DNA of 64,000 nucleotides, from contig JACKCR010000002.1 of the NCBI GenBank assembly GCA_020633975.1, forward strand, positions 1 through 64,000, given 5' to 3'. A program made the position numbers and the translations under genes. Origin of the DNA: Candidatus Eiseniibacteriota bacterium. Its GTDB lineage: Bacteria; Eisenbacteria; RBG-16-71-46; CAIMUX01. Within the stretch, counting starts at the first letter, position 1, and each line of letters begins with the position of its first letter. Of this stretch, positions 8,998 through 16,693 are shown piece by piece. The notes beneath the pieces were generated by a model. The model saw nothing but the letters and a program-made list of their open reading frames with translations. It was not told the DNA's origin and made no database searches.

Positions 8998-9152
8998 CGG
9001 GATCTCCTTTCCCTTTGCGATCATTCGGGCGTCTCATCGGGAGCAGGGAGTCTAGCAGCCTTCGCTCTCGTTTCGAATGGGATCCGGATCCCGGCGTGTC
9101 GACACCGAACGGATACCTCGATGATCCACGCGCGGTGAGTCGCGTCGTCGAT

Positions 9153-10280
9153 TCACTCCAGGTCGAGCACGACCCGTCCCACCAGCGTGCCTCGTCTCAT
9201 CTCATCGAGCACTGCGTTGACGTCTTCGAGCGGTACCTTCCGGATCGTCGCCCGTACGAGTCCGCGTGCCGCGAACGAGATGGCTTCCTCGAGGTCACCG
9301 CGCGTACCGATGCTCGATCCACGAATGGAGAGTTCCCGATTCGTGATCGCGGAGATGCTGGCGCGAACTTGGTCTTGGCCTGCACCGGGAAGGCCGACGT
9401 ACACGACGGTCCCGCCCGGTCTCAGCATGGCGATGGCCTGCTCGAATGCTCGCGGTGCGACGGCTGTCACGACCGCGGCGTGTGTTCCGCCGATCTCCCG
9501 CTGAATCGTCGCAGCCGGGTTCGATCCAGCTGCCGGGTCCGACGTCGCCGTCGGGTTCGATCCAGCTGCCGGGGCCGACCTCGCTGCCGGGTCTGACGTC
9601 GCCGCGTTCACGACGAGATCGGCTCCGTGGGACTTCGCGAGCTCCAACTTGTCGTCTGATACGTCGACGGCCGCTACTCGGAACCCCATCGCTTTGGCGT
9701 ACTGCACCGCGAGATGTCCCAGGCCGCCGACCCCGACGATCGTCGTCCACTGGCCCGGTTGCGCGCCCGTCCGCTTCAAGGCTCGGAAAGTAGTCACGCC
9801 CGCACAGAGGATCGGCGCGAGTTCGTACGGGTCGGCGTCCTCGGGAATCCGACCGACGAAAGCAGCGGGGGCGACGAGATACTCCGCGTAGCCGCCGGGC
9901 TTCGTGTACCCCGTCGCCTCGGACGCGCTGCAGACCGTCTCCATCCCAGCGAGGCAGGAGTCGCAGGTGCCGCAGCTCGAGTACATCCACGGGACGCCGA
10001 CGAGGTCGCCGACCGACGGGCTGTGGACGGATCCCGTCCGCTCGACGATGCCCGGTCCGAGCGCCACGACTCGCCCCACGACTTCGTGTCCGGGAATCAG
10101 GGGGAGGACCGGCGGACGTTCCCAGTCGCCATCCACTGCATGGACGTCACTGTGACAGACACCACAGGCGATCACGCGGATGAGGACGTCGCCTTCGCCG
10201 GGAGTCGGGATCGGGACTCGCTCGATCGCGAGCGGAGTTCCGAGCGCGTGGAGTACGGCGGCTTTCATCGATACGGTCAT
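9153..10280 (-). CDS. Zinc-dependent alcohol dehydrogenase (MDR family) with inserted hexapeptide repeat
   Basis: 375 residues of the medium-chain dehydrogenase family, AdhP/AdhA-like, oxidising alcohols with NAD(P). Visible features: the catalytic zinc site (ACGVCHSDVHAVDGDW, then GHEVVGRV), the structural zinc Cys cluster (CGTCDSCLAGMETVC), the Rossmann motif VGVGGLGHLAVQYAKAMG, and VTAVAPRAFEQAIAML near the C-terminus. Usual members are about 340 residues. The excess lies in an insertion of five Ser-x-Pro-Ala-Ala-x hexapeptides placed right after HGADLVVNAAT in the cofactor domain, on a surface loop. GGAG lies 6 bases before the start. The gene is single; no aldehyde dehydrogenase partner is nearby. 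Confidence 0.92.
   Translation of the reverse strand: MTVSMKAAVLHALGTPLAIERVPIPTPGEGDVLIRVIACGVCHSDVHAVDGDWERPPVLPLIPGHEVVGRVVALGPGIVERTGSVHSPSVGDLVGVPWMYSSCGTCDSCLAGMETVCSASEATGYTKPGGYAEYLVAPAAFVGRIPEDADPYELAPILCAGVTTFRALKRTGAQPGQWTTIVGVGGLGHLAVQYAKAMGFRVAAVDVSDDKLELAKSHGADLVVNAATSDPAARSAPAAGSNPTATSDPAAGSNPAATIQREIGGTHAAVVTAVAPRAFEQAIAMLRPGGTVVYVGLPGAGQDQVRASISAITNRELSIRGSSIGTRGDLEEAISFAARGLVRATIRKVPLEDVNAVLDEMRRGTLVGRVVLDLE
9508..9597 (-). repeat. In-frame 18-nt tandem repeat inside alcohol dehydrogenase
   Basis: Five consecutive 18-base units (alternating GTTCGAT- and GTCCGAC-containing versions on the + strand) encode S-D/N/A-P-A/T-A-x hexapeptides. They replace a short loop of about six residues that is normally found at this point in AdhP-like enzymes. 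Confidence 0.9.
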
Positions 10281-10363
10281 GGGTCGCTCCGCTTCCTACC
10301 TTCCCGGTGGGCGTCGGGCCCTCGCGCTTCGAGGACGTCGTCGCCCGCAGCAGGGGGGCGAGG

Positions 10364-12271
10364 TCAGCAGATCTCGAGCCAGTCGAACCAGATCGGATGC
10401 GTCTTCTTGTACCAACCGAGGACTTCTCTGACGAACGCTTTCTTCTCTTTGGAGAGGACGGACTCTTCGACGCGATCGAGGTGAAGCCGAACGCCGATCT
10501 CTCCGACCGGTTCGAGCGCAGCTGCGCACCAGGTCTCGAGCTCGTTCCGGATCCGGCCGGAGTCGGAGATCTTCACGGCGCGATCCCGATAGCTTTCACC
10601 TGCATAGAGACGGTCGAGAAGGGGGGAGAAGACTCGTCTCGACTCCTCGAACGACTCCATGAGGCGGAGCGTGAGCGTCGCTTCGCGGATCCGTCCTGGA
10701 CTCGACGCTCTCACGGTCACTCGATAGACCCCCTCGCCGAGATCCTCGACTCCTGCTCCGCCCGAATAGGGTTCGTCGAGCATGTTCGAGCTGATTGCGA
10801 GACATCGCCATTCCTTCCGCGGAAACAGCTCGTCGACCGTGAAGAACGCCCGATGGAGCGGCATCCCGGCCTCGCGCGCCTGGCGGATGATCCGTCGGTA
10901 GTCGTCTGCTTCGGATGCGTCGACGTGTTGGATAGTGGCGTGTTGTGGTGCGTCGCTATGGGCCGTAGTCGCCTCGGACTTCGCGTCTTTGGAGTCGGCG
11001 CCGGGGGCATTCCCGTCGACGCCTCTCGCGTCGGTCTTGCTTGTCGCCGACGTGCCGGTGCCCCCCGCTGGAGCGAGCAGATCGCCGAGCTTCGAAGCGA
11101 AGTCGCTTCCATCGGGGTCGAGCTGCATCACGTATCGCTCGCGTTCCTGCGGCACATCGAACCGCGATGAGAACACGCAGAGCGATGTCGTGAGGCCGAG
11201 GATCGGGTCGAGGCTGGCGGCCTGGATCGCTTCGGCCGACGCGGCGTAGCCGTCGGTGAGGAAGAGGTGGGTGCGCCCATCCTGGGCCTCGTAGGGGCCG
11301 ACGAGGACGGTCGGGGCATAGGTTCCGGATTCCGTGAACGCGTGGCCGCCGCTCGGGAGTTCCCAGCCTTCCTCGACGACATGAACGCCGAGGTCACGCC
11401 ACTCGCTCCAGAGTCCGTTCAAGCGGGTCTCGCGCGACGGTCCCTGCAGTGTGTAGACGTGCACTTCGTTCGGCTGGATGCCCGGGTAGGCGTCTTGGAT
11501 GGCGGAGAGTATGAGTGCTCTCGGCGTGTGGAAGTTTGCGAGCACCGACCGCCGCTCGGCCGCGCGCACGACCGCGTTGGGAAGGCAGAGGGAGCCAGTG
11601 TACCCCTCGTAGGGAAGCGAGACTCGAAGCGGTTGATCGAAGAGATGGAGTACGCACATCGGTCCCGTGGTCGCACCCTTCGCGAACCGAGACGTGTTCT
11701 CCAGCGTGTCGACTGCAACGCCCCAGATCGTGATGCCTTCGGTCTCGATGTCCTTCCAGAACTGTTCCCAACCATAGTTCGGACGGTTGATCATCTCGAG
11801 CGCACGTCGGTGCACGAACTTCGCGACCTCCGCGCGGGCATAGACGCGGCCGAATCCGAGGAGCGGATTCGCACCCATCTCGGGAGTCTCTCCCGCCTTC
11901 GGCATGAGTCCCTCGCCCAGGGAGACCATGATGGCGTGGTTCTCGGGCAGGTTCCGGCTGAGGTACCAGAGCGATTCGCTCATCGCGTACGCCGAGATCG
12001 CGTCCGCGTCCTTCTTCACCCGGTTGACGGTGGCCTTGTCGGCTCCCTTCCCCTCGCCATACCGGCCGTAGAGGCGAGTGCCGAGAGCCGTCACGGCCGT
12101 CGACACCATCAACGCCTTCTCCAGCCCCGAGCCCACGAACGAGACTTCCGATTCCGGGCTACCCTCGAGCCACTCGACCTCGACGTCATCCAGCCAGACA
12201 TGGAACCGTCCCAGGACGGACCGAGTATCGAAAGCCCACTGTGCGATCAGGTCCCGACGATCCGGGTTCAT
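10364..12271 (-). CDS. Large orphan protein, function unknown
   Basis: 635 residues from the ATG at 12271, where an AGAAGGAAG ribosome site precedes it. No signal peptide or membrane helix, so probably cytoplasmic. I do not recognise the family. The N-terminal part is mixed alpha/beta with segments such as SLGEGLMPKAGETPEMGA, GPMCVLHLFDQPLRVSLPYE and QPNEVHVYTLQGPSRETRL. A low-complexity Ala/Asp/Ser/Thr insertion (about residues 435-490, GGTGTSATSKTDARGVDGN onward) splits it from a C-terminal domain of about 140 residues. That domain begins near DDYRRIIRQAREAGMPLHRAF and has beta-strands, a helical region (LRLMESFEESRRVFSPLLDRL) and an end rich in Trp and charged residues. The reading frame continues open upstream through the 26-nt repeats to 12550, so an N-terminal extension cannot be ruled out. 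Confidence 0.75.
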   Translation of the reverse strand: MNPDRRDLIAQWAFDTRSVLGRFHVWLDDVEVEWLEGSPESEVSFVGSGLEKALMVSTAVTALGTRLYGRYGEGKGADKATVNRVKKDADAISAYAMSESLWYLSRNLPENHAIMVSLGEGLMPKAGETPEMGANPLLGFGRVYARAEVAKFVHRRALEMINRPNYGWEQFWKDIETEGITIWGVAVDTLENTSRFAKGATTGPMCVLHLFDQPLRVSLPYEGYTGSLCLPNAVVRAAERRSVLANFHTPRALILSAIQDAYPGIQPNEVHVYTLQGPSRETRLNGLWSEWRDLGVHVVEEGWELPSGGHAFTESGTYAPTVLVGPYEAQDGRTHLFLTDGYAASAEAIQAASLDPILGLTTSLCVFSSRFDVPQERERYVMQLDPDGSDFASKLGDLLAPAGGTGTSATSKTDARGVDGNAPGADSKDAKSEATTAHSDAPQHATIQHVDASEADDYRRIIRQAREAGMPLHRAFFTVDELFPRKEWRCLAISSNMLDEPYSGGAGVEDLGEGVYRVTVRASSPGRIREATLTLRLMESFEESRRVFSPLLDRLYAGESYRDRAVKISDSGRIRNELETWCAAALEPVGEIGVRLHLDRVEESVLSKEKKAFVREVLGWYKKTHPIWFDWLEIC

Positions 12272-13296
12272 GCGTCGTACTTCCTTCTGCTCTGGCGCCT
12301 GGCTGGGCGCCGCTAGGATCGAGTCTCCGCACGCGCCGCGAGGAAAAGCCTCCGAAGGCGTTGCTGAGACCGAGTCCCGTTGCTGAGGCCGAGTCTCTGC
12401 ACGCGTTGCTGAGACGGAGTCCCGTTGCTGAGGCCGAGTCCTGCACGCGTTGCTGAGACCGAGTCTCCGTATGCGTCGCCGAGATCGAGTCTCCGCAGCC
12501 GTTCCCGAGACCGAGTCTCTGCATATGTTGCTGGGATCCGAGCGTCGCACCGGGTCTGGAGATCGGCTGAAGCGCTTCGAACCCCTAGTAGGCTACGGAG
12601 TCCGGCGCCGTTCGGCAAGCGTAGGCGGTGGAATCGAGGCGAAGCGGGCCGTCGGGCTGGTCTGCCGAGTTGGTCCGCGGGGTTGGTCTCGGGTTCAATT
12701 GGCCGGCTTGCCCTTCAGCTCGCTGAGCCGGCTCGCTGAGTCTGTCTGGAGGAGCCCGCCTGGTCCGGTGTTTGGTGTGACGCGGCGGGCGCCGATCGAC
12801 TGGCGTCGACGACGTTCGAATCCAATATGAATGTCGGCTGGCGAGTCGGAGGCCGCGGTTCGAACTCAATGCGAGTCTCGGTTACGCACGGTAGGAGGCG
12901 AGCGTTGTTCGAAGTCGAGGCCGTCGCGGAGTCGTTCGCGACTGGGTGGATCCTGTGCCGGAACGTGCCCCTGGTTTGACAGGTCTTTGCACCGATACGA
13001 CGATTCTCCTTGACGAGTTTCGGCGCGTTGTTCGGCTTGGACGCGGGCAGTCCTCGGAATCTGCTCTGAGGCTCGGTCTGTTCGCTTCTGTCGAAGTAAC
13101 GCACCAACTCTGTCCGTCGGCGACCCATCTCTCCAGATCGCGACTTCAGCGGCTGCCTACGAGGACGAAAAGGACGCGTGATAGCGTGTGGACAGGGGGA
13201 TCACACGGCAGCGTCGAGTTGGTCGGGATCATCCCGATCCAAACCCGCCGCGTGCGGAAGGCCGAAGCCGAAGCCGAAGCCGAAGAGGATGAGAAC
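12272..13296. other. Long gene-poor region between the orphan gene and the HNH gene
   Basis: About 1 kb between two divergent genes. The first 280 bases are the 19/26-nt palindromic tandem repeat listed separately. The rest (12551-13296) has only Arg/Ser-rich frames with no ribosome sites. Several TTCGAA-containing words occur (near 12575, 12813, 12857), but no cloverleaf can be folded around them. Just before 13297 a GCCGAA trinucleotide-pair repeat occurs four times. It must hold both promoters, but none can be picked with confidence. Confidence 0.5.
12309..12550. repeat. Nine-unit 19/26-nt palindromic tandem repeat
   Basis: Contiguous units of the type GTTGCTGAGACCGAGTCTC plus a variable CTGCACGC tail start near 12309, 12360, 12379, 12405, 12424, 12449, 12475, 12501 and 12527. 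Two units lack the tail (19 nt), giving a 45/44-nt higher-order duplication. Most units contain GAGAC-CGA-GTCTC or a near version, a small perfect inverted repeat, so each could fold as a hairpin. There are no spacers, so it is not CRISPR. It ends about 38 bases upstream of the orphan gene's start codon. Confidence 0.85.
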
Positions 13297-14778
13297 GTGA
13301 GCAATCCACCGATCCAGCAAGTGAGTACCGCCCGGGACACGACCACGCGTCCGTATCGGAAAGCGACGCCGACACGTAGTCCGCTGTCCAATCTGACCGA
13401 CGGACAACTCGTCACACATGCGGACATGGCGATGAGGCGGGAGCATCGCTCCAGCGTCGCGGTGCTCGACGCGCTGGCGGAACTCGACCGCCGCTCGGTC
13501 TACCTGGACCACGGGTACTCGTCGTTGTTCGACTTCTGTACGAGGCGTTGGCGCTACTCGGCAGCGACAGCTGCCCGATACATCGCCGCCTCCCGTGCGG
13601 CCGTGCAGTTCCCTCGCGTTCGCGAACTCCTGTTGGAGCAGCGACTCACGGTGTGCGGTGTCGCGCGTATCGCCAAGACGCTGACGGAACAGAACTGTCG
13701 GGATCTACTGGAACGAGCGGCCGACTGCTCGTATGCGGAGATCGAGGCCTTGGTTGCATCTGGACGGGAAGCGCCACGCATACCGGATCGAGTTCGCGTG
13801 GTCGGGGCTTCGATGCGGAAGAGATCCCAGGAAACCAGTTCACAGACGCTCCTGGGCCGAGGGGAGCGTACGGACGGGGCGGCGGACGAGTCGACTCACG
13901 AATCGACACAGGAATCGACGTTCGAAGCTGCGAACGAGCCGACAGTGCCCACCGGTACTCCCGGATTGGAGGAGACTGCGTCGACGAGCGAGACGCCCAC
14001 CGGTTCGGGTGCCAACATTCAATACGGATGTGGTATCGGCGGCGACCTCGCTGAACCAGAACTCCGCTACGAGATCCGCTTCTCCGCCACGCAGCGGTTC
14101 GTGAACAAGCTCGAGCGTGCCAAGGCGATCTGCTCCCGCCGCGCCGATCTCGAGGCGGTTCTCGAGCGTGCACTCGATGACCTTCTCGAGCGACGTGATC
14201 CGGACGTCCGGATGGAGAGGCGCGTGGAGCGGACAGCGCGAAAGGCTCGGGCCGGCCGGGCTGCGAGCTCTTGTGCCGACCGAGCTGCAAGCTCTTGTGC
14301 CGACACTATCGCTGCCGTCAGCACTGATGTTGACACGGACATGGACACGGGCGCTGCCACCAGCGCTGATGTTGACACGGACACGGACACGGACACGGAC
14401 ACGGGCAGGGACGCCGTCGCTGGTGCTAAGGCCGGGACTGACGCTGACGCTGACGCTGCAGAGATCGATGTCGCGGCCGCTGCCTCGGCGGCGGCAGGTG
14501 ACGAGCGAGCGGCGACCATGTCAGCACGCTCCCGATCGAGGCACATTCCGGTGAAGACCCGGGACGTGGTGTTCCGCCGTGATGGTGGACGGTGCACGTA
14601 CGTTGGGCCTTCGGGTGTTCGATGCGATGCGCGAGTGTTTCTCCAGTACGACCACGTGCTGCGGTTCTCCGACGGGGGCGGCCACGGGTCGGACAATCTC
14701 AGGCTGTTGTGCGGGAGACACAATCGGCGACGTGAGGAAGGGGATGCTGCGCTCTGCGCAGGGTCGACTACGGGCTAG
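13297..14778 (+). CDS. DUF222-type HNH endonuclease with large acidic repeat linker
   Basis: 493 residues from a GTG with GAGGATGAG upstream. The N-terminal helical domain (about 20-200) has the pattern of DUF222/13E12-like HNH proteins: LLEQRLTVCGVARIAKTL, LVASGR. A second conserved stretch (ELRYEIRFSATQRFVNKLERA, then LEAVLERALDDLLERRDP) precedes the C-terminal HNH: R-HIPVKTRDVVFRRDGGRCT, then YDHVLRF with His near residue 451 and NLRLLCGRHNRR. These give the expected DH, N and H residues of a metal-dependent nuclease. Between them lie repeats: E-S-T-x tetrapeptides near 205-212, RAASSCAD twice, then D-T/V-D-T/M runs. The HNH part looks intact. Such proteins are often multicopy; their substrate is unknown. 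An upstream frame adding an AEAEAEAE tract is possible. Confidence 0.88.
   Translation: MSNPPIQQVSTARDTTTRPYRKATPTRSPLSNLTDGQLVTHADMAMRREHRSSVAVLDALAELDRRSVYLDHGYSSLFDFCTRRWRYSAATAARYIAASRAAVQFPRVRELLLEQRLTVCGVARIAKTLTEQNCRDLLERAADCSYAEIEALVASGREAPRIPDRVRVVGASMRKRSQETSSQTLLGRGERTDGAADESTHESTQESTFEAANEPTVPTGTPGLEETASTSETPTGSGANIQYGCGIGGDLAEPELRYEIRFSATQRFVNKLERAKAICSRRADLEAVLERALDDLLERRDPDVRMERRVERTARKARAGRAASSCADRAASSCADTIAAVSTDVDTDMDTGAATSADVDTDTDTDTDTGRDAVAGAKAGTDADADAAEIDVAAAASAAAGDERAATMSARSRSRHIPVKTRDVVFRRDGGRCTYVGPSGVRCDARVFLQYDHVLRFSDGGGHGSDNLRLLCGRHNRRREEGDAALCAGSTTG
14262..14460 (+). repeat. In-frame microsatellite cluster in the HNH gene
   Basis: Two 24-nt copies encoding RAASSCAD are followed by two blocks of GACACG/GACATG hexanucleotides (DTDMDT and DTDTDTDT) separated by an imperfect duplicate of GCTGCCACCAGC. 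ACTGACGCTGAC-type hexanucleotides follow. All units are multiples of three, and the cluster links the DUF222 and HNH domains. Confidence 0.85.
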
Positions 14779-14932
14779 CGCTTCGGAGTTGGGAGCGAGC
14801 GGCATCGCATCGGTCGATGCATGGACGTAGCTCGGCATCGTCCGAGGCTGCCGTTCCCTTGGTAGCCCGGTCCTCGTCGACAGCGGCGTACTCTTACTAG
14901 ATCAGCGGTGTCGCCTACCTATGCAGGCCGCC

Positions 14933-15052
14933 CTGCCTGTAGCCCGGCCGGTAGCTCTGCCGGTAGCCCTGCCGGTAGCCCTGCCGATAGCCCGGCGTGT
15001 AGCCCTGCCGATAGCCCTGCCTGTAGCCCGGCTCGTTGCCCTGCCTCTGGCC
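14933..15052. repeat. Ten-unit 12-nt minisatellite abutting the spmAB stop codon
   Basis: Ten contiguous 12-base units of the type CTGCCGGTAGCC (variants CGGCGTGTAGCC, CTGCCGATAGCC, CTGCCTGTAGCC) end four bases short of the stop codon of the fused Spm gene, in its 3' untranslated region on the minus strand. No gene uses this stretch. Confidence 0.9.
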
Positions 15053-15056
15053 TCGT

Positions 15057-16442
15057 CTACAGCAGCAGCTTCACCGCCAGCACCGCGCCCGCGATGCCTG
15101 CTGCATCCGCGATGAGACACGCGGGCAGTGCGTGTCGCGTGTTCTTGATGCTGACCGCACCGAAGTAGACGGCGAGCACGTAGAACGTGGTTTCCGTGCT
15201 GCCCTGGAGGGTCGAGACGAGGTTGCCGACGTAGCTGTCTGCTCCGTAGGTTTCCATGGCGTGGGCCATGACGCCGAAGGCGCCGGAGCCGGAGAGCGGA
15301 CGGAGGAGCGCCATGGGAAGCGCTTCGCCGGGGAGACCGAGTGGCGACGTCAGGGGCGATACGAGCGCGATGAGGAGGTCGAGTGCACCGGACGCTTGGA
15401 ACATCCCGACGGCGACGAGGATGGCGACGAGGTAGGGGATGATCCGGATCGCGACGTCGAACCCTTCCTTCGCTCCGGCGACGAGGGACTCGTAGACGCG
15501 GACGCCGCGGAGCCAGCCGAAGAGCGCGATGATCGCCATGAGAAGCGGAAGGATCCAGGCGGAGGTGACGTCGCCGATCAGATCGAGCACGCCTGTCTTT
15601 GCGGCGGCTTCGCCTGCTTGGGCTGCTTGGTCGGCTGCGCTCTTGAGGCTCGATGGATCGAGGAGGTTCCGGACGAACCCGACGGTGAGTGCGGCGAAGA
15701 CGAGAATCAATGTGATCCGCACGAACCAGCGCTTGGCGGGCGTCCGCGTCTCGCGCGCGACGCGCGCTTCCTCCTGCGTGATACGCGTTTCGTCGTCGTC
15801 GTAGCTGAGCTCGGCTCCGGTCTCCTGGCCGCTCCGCGGGTCGAGCGTCCCGGGATCGCTCTTTCGTCCGATCGTTCGCGCGAAGAGCTTGGCGATGAAG
15901 ATCGCGGTCGCGGTCGAGATCGTGGTGGCGAGGATGGTCGTCGGGACGATGGCGGCTACGTTCTCCGAGCCGACCGAGGCGCGGATCGCCATGACGCCGA
16001 GCGGGAGGATCGAGACGTTGGACGTGTTGATGGCGAGGAAGAGGCACATCGCGTTGGTCGCCGTGCCCTTCTTCGGATTGAGCCGGTCCAGCTCCTCCAT
16101 CGCTTTGATGCCGAACGGAGTCGCCGCGTTTGCCAGGCCGAGCATGTTGGCCGAGATGTTCATGATCATCGCGGACATCGCTGGGTGCTCTGCCGGGATG
16201 CCGGGGAAGAGGCGGGTCATGACGGGGCGGAGGCCGCGGGCGAGGCCGGTCAGGATTCCGGCGTCGCGCGCGACCCGCATCATCCCGAGCCAGAACGCCA
16301 TCATACCGACGAGGCCGATCGCGAGCGTCACCGCCTTCTTCGCCCACTCGACCGACGCGGTCGTGACGTCCGCGACATGCCCCGAGAAGGCAGCCGCTAC
16401 CAGGGAGCCGACGACGAGGAAGATCCAGATTCCGTTCAGCAT
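15057..16442 (-). CDS. Fused SpmA-SpmB (nucleoside-recognition / GATE domain) membrane protein
   Basis: 461 residues with about ten membrane helices. The N-terminal half matches spore maturation protein SpmA (NISANMLGLANAATPFGIKA, NTSNVSILPLGVMAIRASVG). The C-terminal half matches SpmB (FDVAIRIIPYLVAILVAVGMF, PLSGSGAFGVMAHAMETYG, GSTETTFYVLAVYFGAVSI). In Bacillus these are two adjacent genes needed for spore core dehydration. In non-sporulating Gram-negatives a single fused protein of unknown transport role is common, so the fusion does not imply sporulation. A charged cytoplasmic loop around residue 215 (DPGTLDPRSGQETGAELSYD) joins the halves. The start at 16442 is divergent from the transglutaminase-like gene. 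Confidence 0.9.
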   Translation of the reverse strand: MLNGIWIFLVVGSLVAAAFSGHVADVTTASVEWAKKAVTLAIGLVGMMAFWLGMMRVARDAGILTGLARGLRPVMTRLFPGIPAEHPAMSAMIMNISANMLGLANAATPFGIKAMEELDRLNPKKGTATNAMCLFLAINTSNVSILPLGVMAIRASVGSENVAAIVPTTILATTISTATAIFIAKLFARTIGRKSDPGTLDPRSGQETGAELSYDDDETRITQEEARVARETRTPAKRWFVRITLILVFAALTVGFVRNLLDPSSLKSAADQAAQAGEAAAKTGVLDLIGDVTSAWILPLLMAIIALFGWLRGVRVYESLVAGAKEGFDVAIRIIPYLVAILVAVGMFQASGALDLLIALVSPLTSPLGLPGEALPMALLRPLSGSGAFGVMAHAMETYGADSYVGNLVSTLQGSTETTFYVLAVYFGAVSIKNTRHALPACLIADAAGIAGAVLAVKLLL

Positions 16443-16531
16443 GGGAGCATCTTCGCCGAGCGGCGTGGAGTGTCAAGCCGCCATCTGTGACCGCCTGGCC
16501 GGTCCGGTCGCTGCCCGCCACGCGTGAGGCA

Positions 16532-16637
16532 CATGACGCAGGCGAGGCCCGCGAACCGCTGGGGTTCATGACGCAGGCGAGGCCCCGCGACACCCCCAAA
16601 GGCGCATAGCGCGGTCGTCGCCCATCACGCAGGCGAT
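16532..16637. repeat. Interspersed ATGACGCAGGCGAGGCCC repeat in a divergent intergenic region
   Basis: CATGACGCAGGCGAGGCCC occurs at 16532-16550 and 16567-16585. A partial copy (CATCACGCAGGCGATG) lies at 16623-16638. They sit between the divergent spmAB and transglutaminase-like genes, where both promoters should lie. It could be an operator set or another repeat expansion. Confidence 0.65.
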
Positions 16638-16693
16638 GCTCATGACGAAGCGGGAAGACGCTCGCCCTAACGCACTCGTGGGTGGATACTGGT

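Noticed and set aside
12309-12550. CRISPR array
   Set aside because: Units are contiguous with no unique spacers, lengths vary (19/26), and no cas gene is in the window.
12565-12870. tRNA genes suggested by TTCGAA-type words
   Set aside because: Three such words occur but no acceptor, D-arm or anticodon arm pairs around any of them.
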